Origin: Blattamonas nauphoetae
Lineage: Eukaryota > Preaxostyla > Oxymonadida
Length of the DNA: 64,000 bases
Direction: 5' to 3'
Assembly (NCBI GenBank): GCA_033064195.1
Contig: JARBJD010000102.1
Span: 1 to 64,000, forward strand
The notes beneath the pieces are model-generated. The model did not search any database, was not told the DNA's origin, and saw only the letters and a program-made list of their open reading frames with translations. Below, one piece after another: positions 31,812-43,287 of the stretch (within the stretch, counting starts at the first letter, position 1; each line of letters begins with the position of its first letter). A program made the position numbers and the translations under genes.

Positions 31812-34800
31812 ATGGAGAGCTATTCGAGGGAAACAACGTTTTTTCCCTCCGACACTTTCGAAGATGGTGTAAGCTCCCTCCCAGACAAGCTCACTAAAAT
31901 CAAAGCCATCATCTTATCAGCCTCAGAGCAGAATGGAAGATATCTCGGAGATCTGTGTGAATCGATCAGTGTCAGTGGTTTACAGCATTTTATGGTCCTC
32001 ATATGTCCCTGTTTTCGTATTTTTCCAAAGTTCTCGCAATTATTTCATCTGGTCCGTCAATCTTCCAAGATGAAGACTTGGTTCAAGCAAACATCCTGCT
32101 CATTGATGCATCTTACAATCCAGAACAATACACTTCGTTCCTCACGACTATACGGACGAATCATAACTTTCGTACTCTTCCGATCCTAGGTATGCTCTCA
32201 GCTCTCAAAACACTCATTCATTGATCCTTCTCTTATCGCCATTCGCTTATATAGTCCTTTATTCACATGAGTTCTTTTCTACAACTATCCTGATGATCAA
32301 AACTGGAGCGGATGATGCTATAGCTTACCCAACCAACTCATCATCATTCTCTGACAGTCTCACCCATTTTTTCCGCCAACGATACCTGGAACAAACTCTC
32401 AAACCAAAACGTCCGATTGTTTTTCCAATTGATGACGATTTGGCAAGTACTGATTCAAATTCCACCCCGACAGAGGTTTGATTCGATCATTATCTTTAAC
32501 TACAACTCTTTTTCTCGTGAACTTTTCTCAATAATTTTCACTAAAATCTCCTCATTATTCAAATTTACTCTTGTTTCGAATCTAGGATGACATCTGGGCA
32601 TTGACAACATCTCTTTTCCAGTCATTATCACTCATGATGCCTTTCTCTGCAAATGACGTTCATACAACTGCAATCAAGCATAATTTCAAAATGATCCGTG
32701 ATACAATTGAAGAATGCCTTGTGTGCATCAAATATTGTGCAACAACGCTAAGTCAAACGTCAGATAATCCATCAGTTACTCAATCTCCAGGATTGCCTGT
32801 GAGACAAAACTCTCTCAACGAACGAGCTAAATCTCCCATGCATTCTCAATTTTCGAGCATTCTTGAACTTACTATGAAACGAACTGGCTCTCCGAACGAA
32901 CGAACCACAACAAGTTCAGATCCTCTTCCAACACAAACATCAATGCCTGGAATGAGTTTTCCATCGATGGGATTGGATCCAATGGAATCATTCAAGAAGA
33001 TTGGCGCCCCAAGGCCTTTATCAGCGATCTCATATTCGACGACCTTGCCACGCCCAAAATCGTCAACACTGCCTGTTACCACAGTGGGAACTCTTCCCAA
33101 ATCAGTTGAAAAACAAGATGATCCACTGCTCAAAGTTCCTTCCACTAACTTTGTGGACAAACCGTCTGATACATCAGCAAAATATCCATCACTTCGTTCT
33201 CTATTTGATTCACTAATAAAAACTGAATCAAACATCCAACTGACATCTCCACTTCTTAAATATCAAGTATCTCCATTTAATGTCCCAGGATTCGAATTAA
33301 CACGGCTCTCTTTCTTTCGTCTTGATGACATAACGTCAAAATTGCCAGATCTTCTTTGTCGGTCTGTGGTCGTCCCCTTCCTCACGTCTAAGAAGAGTGA
33401 CACCCAGTCTGCGCTCCCTTCATCTCTTATTAAGTATCAATTCACATCACGAGCGTCTGTCGGTCCAGTTCCTCCATCTCCAATCCTCACAATCCACGCC
33501 CATTGCCTTTTCTCTAAAACAGCGAACAGCACCAACGATCTGACCCTTCTCCCTCTCCCCTCTGACATATTTTCCTTGAATTTTGATTCGCTGCTCTATT
33601 CGACAGAAGAACTGAAACGGATGCTCACCACGATTCTTGCTTGTCTCAATTTATCGCCCCAAACGCAATTTCGCGATATTTCTGTTGTAACTAGTTTTGT
33701 TGAGTGTGTTTGCTCTCTTTATTCCCCATACAATCCATATCACAACTTCCACCACGCATTCGACGTCACGCAGATGATCCTCGCCTTCCTGCACAACATG
33801 ATCGGTACATCCATCCTCTTCAGCGACATGGACATCTTTGCATTGGTTCTGGCATGCGTCTGCCATGATGTCGAGCATCCTGGAAACAACAACGTCTTCC
33901 AAGCCAATTCCGGCTCACTCGCAGCCCAAATCACGAATGACCAATCTGTTTTGGAAAGCTACTCCATCATTCGGTCCTGGTCTCTCTTCACAGACCCATC
34001 TATATCGCCGTTTGGGGTGAAAAAGCAGGATAAGCTCAAACAGACGGACGAGAAAGAACGGACTCGCTTGGAAGCCCTCCGCAACTCTTTCAGGACCAAG
34101 TTTGTGCAGTGTGTGCTTGCCACAGACATGGCAGACCACATGCGCTATTGCCAACGACTTGGAGCGCAAGGCGAGGTGATCGCCGAAAAGGTGAGAAAGT
34201 GTGCGATTGTGGAAAGTGAGTGGGTCCGACATATGAATCAAAAGGACGCGGAACGAGAATGGAGGGAGGAAGAGAGGGACGATGACGAAGTGAAACAGAA
34301 CGACCTCGATCGATCTGATAGTCTATCGACCCTCCCATCGCATGAGCGGCATTCAATCAGCTCGGAGTCGCGGCACGCTCAGATCTTCGAGATCGACAAG
34401 ACACACACCATCAATTACTACCTCTCGCACCAAACCCATTCCACTTACCCCTCCATCCTCTCCCTGCGCGACTCTCAATTCAGGGAGGAGACCGATTCCG
34501 ACCTTCTTCTCTTTATTATGAAAGTGCTCATCAAAAGTGCCGACATTTCCAACATGTCTCGCTCGTTCCCCATCGCTCTCAAGTGGAGTGAGCGGATGAT
34601 GCACGAGATGCTCTTCCAGAAGCAACTGGAGGAGAAGATGAAGCTTCCCATTTCCGTCAACACGAAGCCATTCGCAGAGATGGAGGTGGGATTCTCCGTC
34701 TTCGTCGTGGAGCCCTTCTTTACTCTGTTTGACAAAGCCATTCCAAGTTTCTCGACAGTCTTCGCTCGTCTCCAACACAACATAACCAGATGGAAGGAGG

Positions 34801-34982
34801 CATCATCGAAAAATAAAACTTTTTCCGAAATTATGTTGCTCGATGAAGAACGTGTTTGTGATCCTGGTGAGATTGTGAAAGAGATGCGAGCGCAATGGTT
34901 GGAACAGAACAAAGCAGGTGAGGAGACAGGACCTGTTTTTATCTCAGTATTCCAATCCGACTTGGTGAAACACTATCTCTAA
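31812..34982 (+). CDS. Cyclic-nucleotide phosphodiesterase with receiver-like domain
   Basis: A class I 3',5'-cyclic nucleotide phosphodiesterase of 980 residues. Introns are 31,978-32,030, 32,190-32,254 and 32,476-32,585. The catalytic domain has the signature YHNFHHAFDVTQ, the metal-binding HDVEHPGNNNVFQ, CVLATDMADH, and the second metal Asp in KSADISN. The product domain ends with GFSVFVVEPFFTLFDKAIPS. The SVLExxH helix is altered (SVLESYSII). The segment between VLATDM and ADISN is about 110 residues longer than usual and acidic, and is probably a flexible loop. The spliced N-terminus (ANILLIDASYNPEQY, PILVLYSHE, KTGADDAIAYP) resembles a bacterial-type receiver fold, as in the PDE8 family. 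A Ser-rich linker joins the two. It lowers cAMP and/or cGMP; specificity is not readable. Confidence 0.88.
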
Positions 34983-35192
34983 GATCCACTACCTCTTTAT
35001 TTATGACGGATTTTGATTTATTGTAGTGGTTTTTGTCCATGATCTGTATCATCAGCACTGTTGTTGAATTCATCAACAATATCAAGTAGATTAGTATCAA
35101 CTCTCCATCATTTCAATTCATGGATTCTTCTGTTGATTTTCATTGCGAATAGGCTCAAAATAACAGAGTGAATCTCGATCCTCCCAGAATCA

Positions 35193-37301
35193 ATGTCAGA
35201 TTTCATCCAAGAGGGAAAGGCCAAGATACTGGCGGGAAAGGATGTTTTCTACAATCCAGTTCAGTGTTTTAATCGAGATATGAGCATATTAGCTGCAATG
35301 GTCGTTTCGAATGACATGGAAAGTGAATGGAACGAAAGACAAGAAAAGAAGGCGTCACAAAAGACTAAAGCTCTTCAAAGTCAGACACATAAACAAAAAT
35401 CTACTAATGATACTCTTTTAGAAGAAGGAGAAAAGAGACTCTGTCTCAATGATGATCTCCCTGATCCAACACAATTCCCAGGTCTCTCTCTGCTCGACGC
35501 CCTTGCTGCGTCGGGTCTCCGTGCACTCCGCTACTTTTCTGAGATTCCTCAAATTCACACTGCGACAGCTAATGATTTTGACGAGGACGCTGTGAAAGCT
35601 ATCAACGACAATATTACTCTCAATAATTTTGACAGAAATCGTTTCCATGCACATCAAGGGGATGCAACGTATATATCGTCTTTATTGTCATTGTTGGAAG
35701 CTTTTTTATGAATTCTGCAAAGAATTCTCACCAATATTTTGATATTATCGATCTTGATCCATATGGAACCGCAGCTCCGTTTCTTGATTCTGCAATTCTT
35801 TGTTTATCGGAAGGGGGCTTCCTTTCTGTCACATGTACCGATATGGGTGTTCTAGCAGGAAATCATGTTGATGCGTGTTTCAACAAGTATGGCGTCGTCC
35901 CACACAAGGCGAAATATTGCCATGAAATGGTTTAACATCAAATTTTGCGGTCATCTCTGTTTGCATTGTGTTATACCTCCATTTTAGGCGATTCGAATTC
36001 TTCTTTCGTGTGTGGCCCAACACGCTGCTCGACATGGCAAATATATCGTGCCCCTGATGTCGCTGTCCGTCGATTTTTATGTTCGCTGCTTCCTGAGAGT
36101 GTTTACTTCTCCGTCTAAATCCAAAAACACTGCGTGCAAGCTTTCTCACATGTATCAGTGCAACACATGCCCAGCTTTCTGGCTACAGCCGCTCGCTCAA
36201 TGCACAATCTCAAACAAATCTCAACGAGACCAACGAAAGCACGCTGGGGAAGACATTCACGTGACATACAAATACAAAGTGGTCCCGTCATTTCCATTTG
36301 ACTTCAACGTCGTCGATGGTGAAATCAGATGTGGATGCTGTCATTACGGGCGCATCCTGAGCGGAGGCCCAATTTGGAGTGAGAGGATCCACGACCCTGT
36401 GTTTGTTCAAAAGATGGTCGCGATTCTCAGAGTTGCTGACGACGGCACTGGAACAAACATCCCTCCCATCCAGCCCATCTTCCAGACGAAGAAGCGGATG
36501 TTGGGAACACTCGGTGTTATTGGCCGCGTATGACCATATTTCGTTTATCTCTCTGCAGGAACTGGAGGATAACCCATTTTATTATTCTTTCCACGACTTG
36601 TGCGGATTCTTCAGAATGTCACCCGTCTCGCCGATGCTCCTCGCCATCTTTCTCATCCAAAACGGATACAAAGTGTCCAATTCACACACCGCTCCTGTCC
36701 ACATCAAAACCTCTGCTCCCCCTCAAGTCGTTTTTGACTTCTTCAGACACATCATCCGACTTCGCCAGCCGGAACGATTGAACGAGGTCCCCGCTCCAGA
36801 TGCTGCTGAGGAATCTTCTTCAGAGAGCGAGAAGGAGAATGATGAGGAACAGAAACATCCCGTTCAGGCAAAAGAGGGGAAACGCAAGGGCTTGTCACCT
36901 GCTGTCGTTTTCTTGGTGAACACAAACACCACCACTAACCCACCGAACCTGGAAGAATTTGAACTTATCAGCGGAAATACGGACACACCCATCCCTCCAA
37001 GACTGGCAGATCTGAAAGCACAACTTCAGACGAACATGTCGTTCTCGTCGAATGAGAAAGGGAAAAACGACGACCCCACAAGCCTTCTTCCTCGGCCTCG
37101 CTTCATCCCCGCACCGAAAGGATTTGGTCCGAAGGCTAAAGCTCACAAAGGGTTTCTTTTTCCTTTCTTTACTTCATTTTCCTCAGACCAGTATCACAAG
37201 CTCGTTTGGAGAAGCAACAAAAGAAGGAAGACGAGAAGAAAGCCAAAAGGCAAGCAATCAAAGATCATTATGAACAGCTATACGGGAAAAAAGGAGAATG
37301 A
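35193..37301 (+). CDS. TRM1: tRNA (guanine26-N2)-dimethyltransferase TRM1
   Basis: TRM1 uses S-adenosylmethionine to dimethylate G26 of tRNAs. Five exons with introns 35,670-35,701 (32 nt), 35,930-35,987 (58 nt), 36,528-36,558 (31 nt) and 37,152-37,186 (35 nt) give exactly 650 residues. Family landmarks in order: VFYNPVQCFNRDMS, LLDALAASGLRALRY (SAM-binding loop), ANDFDEDAVKAINDNI, FDIIDLDPYGTAAPFLDSA (catalytic DPYG), VTCTDMGVLAGNH, CHEMAIRILLSCVAQHAARH, SVDFYVRCFLRVFT, a Cys-rich region (CNTCPAFWL, RCGCCHYG), GYKVSNSHTAPVHIKTSAPP, and a Lys-rich tail ending HYEQLYGKKGE. Without the last intron the frame would run on to 37,368, but the spliced tail matches the family better. The kinase gene starts 73 bp downstream. 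Confidence 0.95.
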
Positions 37302-37374
37302 GGAACATTTCAGTACTCTTGGTTTCAATGAAAGTGAAAAGTCGACAGAAATATTGATCAAAGTATAATCATTA

Positions 37375-39024
37375 ATGTCAAAGCCTCTCACCCAGCCAAT
37401 TCGCCCTTCCTCAACCGGAAAAACGTTTGATGTCACAAGACTTCATAATACAGGGAAGATCAAACAGCATCAACTGACTATCTCAAGGGAAGGTGTCAAG
37501 AAATTGGACAATGGAACAATGAAGTGGTTTGTTCCCAACACCAAAATCCTTTCAATCAACCGTACAGCACCAACGTCAACAACATTTTCTGTATCAGTTG
37601 TGATGGATTATAATTTCGAAGGTGAATCTCCTGAGCGTGTTGACGAATTCTTCAAAATGGTCGAAGAATGGAAGCTAAACAAACCGAAAACTATTCAAGC
37701 AAATGACGAAGATGATGACTTTGAATTAATTGATGCCAATGAAGAAACTTCAGATAAGAAAACAGTGACATCTCCGTCACAAGAGTCACCGAGGACAAAA
37801 CCGAAACCTGTTGAACCTCCAATGTCACGTCTCGATGTTCCTCTCGGACTCTCACTTGCTGCATCAGCTAACACTGTGTCACTTACTGATTTCGAGATCC
37901 TGGCGATGATTGGCAAGGGAAGCTTTGGAACTGTGTACCAGGTGAAGAAGAAAAGCAACGGAAAGATATATGCCATGAAAACCCTCAACAAATATGATCT
38001 TTATCAGAGAGACCAGAATTTCCACACTCTTACCGAGAGAACGATCCTCGCAACGATCCACCACTCATTCATGCCAAAATTGTACTACGCGTTCCAAACT
38101 CAACATAAACTCTACATGGTGATCGATTATGCCAACGGAGGCGAAATGTTCTTTCATTTACAACGGTCTGCTCTTCTTTTCGTTGACATAGTTTTTCAGA
38201 GCTGGTTCTTTCCCAGACATTCTCGCAACTTTTTACATTGCTGAAATCTGTCTTGTTATTTCTCATTTGCATAACAACAACATTGTGTTCCGTGATCTCA
38301 AGCCCGAAAACGTGCTTATTGATTCTGATGGCCACCTTCTCCTAACCGATTATGGATTGGCAAAAATCGGAGTCACAGCGGTTGGTGGGTTTGATTCGGA
38401 AGGGTTTTCAACTCAAACATTCTGTGGGACTCCCGAATATCTTGGTTTGATCTTCTCGTTTTCCTAACTTTCATTAGCTCCAGAAATCTTAAAAGGAATT
38501 CCACATGGCAAGGCCGTTGATTGGTGGAGTGTGGGGGTGATGTACTACGAGATGCTTTGCGGAAGTTCGCCGTTTTACTCTCCAAACCGCAACCAGATGT
38601 ATCAAAACACTCTCGCTGTTTGCAGCCTCCTTTTTTGATAATTCTGATACTACAGGGACCACTCATATTCCCCGATTCATTTTCTTCTCATCAGCGTGAT
38701 TTCATTTCGTCTCTTCTCAACCGCGAGCCGAAGGACCGTCTAGGATCGTCTCCCAACGGAGCGACCGACGTCCTTTCACATCCCGTCTTTGCTGGTCTTG
38801 ATTTAACCAAACTCGCTAAGCGTGAGATTACTCCACCCTACAAACCCAAGATTGATGGTACTTCAAGTGACACCACAAATGTCAATCCAAATTACCTCGC
38901 CCAGGCTCCAGTTGACTCTCCCCCTTCAACGCCATCAACTGTGAAGCCACATGTTATTGAGAAGATGAATTCTGATTTCGTTGGATTTGATTTCAACTTC
39001 GAGATGGTCAATGTTAACAACTGA
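37375..39024 (+). CDS. AGC-family protein kinase with PH-like N-terminus
   Basis: A Ser/Thr kinase of 514 residues after removing introns 38,166-38,199 (34 nt), 38,445-38,477 (33 nt) and 38,618-38,655 (38 nt). Residues 1 to about 115 look like a small PH-type domain ([15 protein letters not shown] ... [15 protein letters not shown]). The kinase domain starts at [20 protein letters not shown], with the ATP-binding Lys in YAMKTL, catalytic FRDLKPEN, activation-loop [14 protein letters not shown] (the PDK1-type Thr site) and [14 protein letters not shown]. The Mg-binding motif is DYG, not DFG. The C-terminal tail ends [15 protein letters not shown], resembling the AGC hydrophobic motif with an acidic residue at the usual phosphosite, as in PKN/PRK kinases. 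It is probably an AKT/SGK/PKN relative; the exact subfamily is not clear. Confidence 0.92.
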
Positions 39025-39259
39025 TTGGACTTTTCATGTCTATCCTCGATTTATTCTGTTTGTACAGATGTTTTTGAAATAAAAGATCAATTGATTCTTC
39101 ATTGAAGCAAGTTTCATTGAAAGAGACATCAGTCATGAGTGTGGAATGGAAGTTTGATCCGTCTAGTGAAATTTGTCTGCCACTTGTCCAAATCGAACCA
39201 TAACATATATATTTCCTTCAGTAAAGAAACTAGATGGAATTTTAGCTGTAAAATCATTG

Positions 39260-40547
39260 TTAAGTGATTGATTGGACACGTTCGCGAAGTGCTTGTCGAA
39301 CTTGTTCTGTTGATTGGTTTGGTACGCCATCGTCACTCTGTGTAAAGAGATCAAGTTCTTCCAGGAACAGCAGGACACTGCTGATGTGTTTGTCATCAGA
39401 GATATCAAATGAAACCATAAGTTCGTCGCATGCAATTGGGACGAGGATCTTTTCGATGAGAGTTGAGATAAGAAAAGAAGATGGAAAGAGATTATGTGAG
39501 TCATTGCCATCAAAATCCTCGTCATCACCAAGGTCAAGAATCCAGTCAAACAATCCACCGAACTGAGGATCAGAATAGACACTCCATCGCTTCTCAATGA
39601 TTTCCTTTCTCACAAATGGTGCCAGGAAAATCAGAAGATGTTGTTCAACAGAAAACTCCTCAAATGATGCAGGATGCTCGTTAAAGAATCGAATAAAGGT
39701 CGGGAGAATACCGCGGATCGATGAGAAGCTTTCTTTTGTGTCTGCGAATAAGTTCGTGAGAGTGCTGATAATGTTTTCCATTTTCATCTCAATGACATTA
39801 AGAGGCAGATTTGGTGATGACTGATCATCGTCGATAGCCCAGTTTGTCTGAGATGAAGCGATACCTCGAGTTTGTGAGTAGAGAGTGAATAGCTCGTTAA
39901 TAAATGGGTCTGGGTTCGATAATGTATGTGAAGCAGACAGGTCAACCTGTTTTTGTTTGATGAGACTTCGCTTTAATTGAAAATATTCCTCTTCACATTG
40001 TTCGACTGTTGGGACTTTAGTATCGAGGCAATTGGTCAATGCATTCAAGTAATCCTGAAACTCTTTCAAATCACTATACCATTCTTTTGTTGTCTCAATT
40101 GTTTGACGGGTTGAGGAAAGAGAATGGGACAATTCCTAGAAAAATGAAAGAGAGGAAATGGCATACAGTTCGAGATTGTTCTTCTTGTTGGCGGGCTGTT
40201 TGTTCCTCATTCTGATGTTCAAGCGACTTCCGAATAGTTGTTGAAATAAAGTCAAGAACACCTTCAGTAGATGTTTCGGATGTCGATGAGTTTTTTGACG
40301 GAATATATCTCTGGTCCCGGGTTAAATCTATTCTTTCATCACGATTTGAAGACGGTACGGGTGCACTGATAGCAATTTTTGCAGCATCTTTCAAACCTGC
40401 TCTTCGAAGCTGCTGAAATTCCCACTCTTCCTCGGATTCGTCTATTGTCTCTGGTTCATGTTGGAGAGATTCATCAGAATCAGAATCAAGAGAGATTGTG
40501 TTAATTTGGACGTCAGACGCGAAAGCATCATTATAGAGAAATGACAT
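39260..40547 (-). CDS. GCFC-domain protein, PAXBP1/GCFC2-like
   Basis: Two exons with a 31-nt intron (40,136-40,166) give 418 residues. The N-terminus has EEEWEFQQLRRAGLKDAA, close to the conserved WExxQxRxG segment of PAXBP1/GCFC2. The C-terminal half carries the GCFC-like helical domain (SVEQHLLIFLAPFVRKEIIE, GLFDWILDLGDDED, STLIEKILVPIACDEL). GCFC proteins associate with the spliceosome, notably intron-lariat release. The protein is much shorter than the animal form and lacks its long N-terminal and C-terminal parts. A further possible 3' intron would extend the end to 39,163 with a tail ending VRFGQVADKFH; both ends are plausible. Start is the ATG at 40,547. Confidence 0.7.
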
Positions 40548-40693
40548 GATCCACGAGAAAAAGAGACGGTCCGATCAATATCACTCGTTAGTACGAACGA
40601 TTCTCCTCAAAATTTATCAATTTCTCTCTTCGATTTTGAATTTTCGTCTGATTTCAATATATCCTGAACCATCTAAGCTCACTATTCAGCTAG
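40548..40693. promoter_or_regulatory. 146-bp divergent intergenic region
   Basis: Separates the GCFC-like gene (minus) from the 753-residue gene (plus), and presumably holds both promoters. No recognised motif was picked out by eye. Confidence 0.4.
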
Positions 40694-42955
40694 ATGGCCC
40701 ATGTCCACAAACAACGAATCCCTCTCCCCACCAAAGTCATACAGCCCATCCCATCCATCTCTCCTGTGGTTAAGCAGAGACATGCGATTCCTAGTCGGAA
40801 AATGATTGCTCGTACTGGTCAGAGAAAGGATAATGAATCGAATCCAGAGACTCAAACGGAATATGAACGACCAGCTCCGAAACGAAAGTCAAAAGCACAC
40901 CAATCAACAGAAACCAACGAGGTTGCTTCCGGAATGGCAGGATATGAACGTATTTTCCCGTCAATCGCACGCAATAATCTCCCACCAATACTACACAATG
41001 ACACACTTCCTCAGCCGAGTATCGAGGAACCGAAACCTTCACCCACACAGCAGAGAAATGATTTTCTTTTGAGTGACTCAACGGGACCACCTCGACAACT
41101 CGTCCCACTCTCATCAGTTTTCGAAGCGTTCCACACACGACTTGACGATATAACACGAATGTACGATTCACCAACGAAGCTAAATCAGGCTATTCCACAA
41201 GAACCAGCATCACAAGATCTACCATCTTTTTTTCATGGAACACAGACACTTCAACCATCAGACACCTCCCGTTCGCGCACTATCGAAGAAAAAATTGATG
41301 AAATCAACAAGTACATTGAAGAAAATCCCCTTCCGGATGATTTAAAGTCTTCATTTTCATTCTCGCTTCGAGAAGCAGAGACAATGAATAAAACGGGACA
41401 ATTGGGTCCACAAACTCCCAATACTCAAAAAAAATCCCGTCTGAATCAGCCGAAAGCCGCTCCATCACTCACGCCAATTCTCCGAAAAACACCACTGGCC
41501 ACAAAAAAGAGGATATCCTTCATAAACCACGATTTTCAACCTCCTCCCCTTCAGACGCGCAAAACAAAGTCTTCTGTGTCACCACCAAAAATGCCACTTG
41601 AGCGAAGAATGCCAGTAAAACGACCCAAATCATCTCAATTGCCTTCTTCAAACAATATGGCAAAACCAAAACGGGCGATTAGCCCCAGAAAAGCAAAGTC
41701 CAACACTCCGGAGAATCTGATCCCGTGCTCCACTCTCCTCTCTCTCTCGATGTCGCCAGGGAGGAACTACCCTGCCATCCTTGGACAGACCTATCGACCA
41801 TCGTCTTCCCCTGCTCAAAGTTCTCAAAATCTGGCGGAGACATTCTTTGGGCTGAATGATGACACTCCTCAGGAGAGTTCTGACCCCGTCTGTGTCTACC
41901 AAAAGCACGATGAAGCAAACAATACGTGGAAGTTGTCGAAAACGCATGGGCAGTTCAACTTTGACTTGACTCAAACTCTTCAAAGAACGGGACATGCTCA
42001 GTCACATGATTATGGAGTACAAGCAAGAACACAAATGTCGATCGAACAGACTTCTCACACACCTAACAGGCTCATCGAAACACAAAAAACCGGAAACGCT
42101 GTCAATTTCGACGGCGTTGACAAACAATCAGAGAAAGGAAACGGAAGTGCCGACTTTGGGATGACTCTTCCGTCGTCATCAAAACTCATCCCAGCTCGAT
42201 TCGATCAGACACAGCGCAGAACAAGCCCGAAAAGGAAAACACCGACGCAAACGAGGAAAGAGAAGGAGGTGATCCATGAAGCGATTATTGCACCACCACC
42301 GGTCTCTCACGTTCTCTCAACGATTCTCTCTCCCATCGCGACAACCCTTCCAAAGCAAGTTATCTCGCTTGATTTCCAAGGGAACCATCTCTTAGGTGTA
42401 CCCTCACTTCCACTCCATCCAACACCATTCATCCCAAACACAATTCGACCCCTTTATCTCATCGAAAGCGAAGGAGACACCGAAAGACGCCTTTCATGGG
42501 GGTTTGAAGCTCTCCGAAAACATGCCAGTCTGCGCCGTCGAATGCGTCAAAAGGCTCGCAACCGTTGGATCATGTACGGGTGCAGCCCGCAAGGATTGAC
42601 AGAGCGAATGAAGGTTCTGAAACGAAGACCGTTGACAGAAACCGAAGCAGCCGAGTTTCGAGCAAATAAACTCAAGCACGCTGTGATCATGTTGTTGGAA
42701 AAGAATTGTTTGGAGAGAGGAGACAAGCCACGTCGTCCGCAACCAAAAACCGTTCCAAAGAAAAAAGAAAAGAAGCTCGAAGATGAGGCTGTCTGGATTC
42801 GAGAGTGGAAAGACAACATCAGAGCTAGATCAGAAGCACAAGAAGAGGAATCATCTTCAGAGTCAGAAGCTCTGTGGACTGAAAATGCCAGACGAATCAA
42901 ATTAAACCCATCTCTGTTCTCGAGACGAGTCATTTCTGCTCATGATCATGGATGA
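40694..42955 (+). CDS. Uncharacterised basic, largely disordered protein
   Basis: One uninterrupted frame of 753 residues that I do not recognise. Residues 1 to about 560 are rich in Pro, Ser, Thr, Gln and Lys and look disordered. One helical stretch is KIDEINKYIEENPLPDD, and several SPRK-like sites could be phosphorylated. The last 190 residues look folded: RRLSWGFEALRKHASLRRRM, then QKARNRWIMYGCSPQGLTER, then TETEAAEFRANKLKHAVIML. This block is Arg/Trp-rich and helical. It loosely recalls SFI1-type or DNA-binding helical repeats, but no family can be claimed. The C-terminus ends in an acidic ESSSESEALW segment. Even coding character along the length argues for a real gene. Confidence 0.65.
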   Translation: MAHVHKQRIPLPTKVIQPIPSISPVVKQRHAIPSRKMIARTGQRKDNESNPETQTEYERPAPKRKSKAHQSTETNEVASGMAGYERIFPSIARNNLPPILHNDTLPQPSIEEPKPSPTQQRNDFLLSDSTGPPRQLVPLSSVFEAFHTRLDDITRMYDSPTKLNQAIPQEPASQDLPSFFHGTQTLQPSDTSRSRTIEEKIDEINKYIEENPLPDDLKSSFSFSLREAETMNKTGQLGPQTPNTQKKSRLNQPKAAPSLTPILRKTPLATKKRISFINHDFQPPPLQTRKTKSSVSPPKMPLERRMPVKRPKSSQLPSSNNMAKPKRAISPRKAKSNTPENLIPCSTLLSLSMSPGRNYPAILGQTYRPSSSPAQSSQNLAETFFGLNDDTPQESSDPVCVYQKHDEANNTWKLSKTHGQFNFDLTQTLQRTGHAQSHDYGVQARTQMSIEQTSHTPNRLIETQKTGNAVNFDGVDKQSEKGNGSADFGMTLPSSSKLIPARFDQTQRRTSPKRKTPTQTRKEKEVIHEAIIAPPPVSHVLSTILSPIATTLPKQVISLDFQGNHLLGVPSLPLHPTPFIPNTIRPLYLIESEGDTERRLSWGFEALRKHASLRRRMRQKARNRWIMYGCSPQGLTERMKVLKRRPLTETEAAEFRANKLKHAVIMLLEKNCLERGDKPRRPQPKTVPKKKEKKLEDEAVWIREWKDNIRARSEAQEEESSSESEALWTENARRIKLNPSLFSRRVISAHDHG

Positions 42956-43287
42956 AGGCATGTGGGACCTTGATCTCGTATGATGCAGTTCTCAACGAAC
43001 TTTTCAATCTCTTCCTGCCTTTGTACGTCTGTGTGAAATCTGTTCTCTCCGAATTATCACGAAAACTAGAATTCAAACTAGTCTGGAAAGCACAATGAGA
43101 AAACTACAATTTTAAATTATTCGTGAGATTCCGTCACAAAATCATTCCTTAGTTGTGTTTCATCCGTTTTTTCAGAGATTGTCTCATGATGAGGAAAATA
43201 TCGGGTCAATCATCCAGTCTGTGTCTCGTCTCATTGCGACTGTCTTTGCCACGGCCTGATCAAATTTGTGGATAAATTTTCGGTAGC
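42956..43287. other. Intergenic region
   Basis: 332 bp, AT-rich, with no frame of note. It probably holds the terminator of the upstream gene and the promoter of the downstream gene. Confidence 0.5.

Noticed and set aside
37302-37368. TRM1 extended to 37,368
   Set aside because: That end depends on reading through a 35-nt GT-AG intron (37,152-37,186). The spliced version gives a better Lys-rich tail and an earlier stop.
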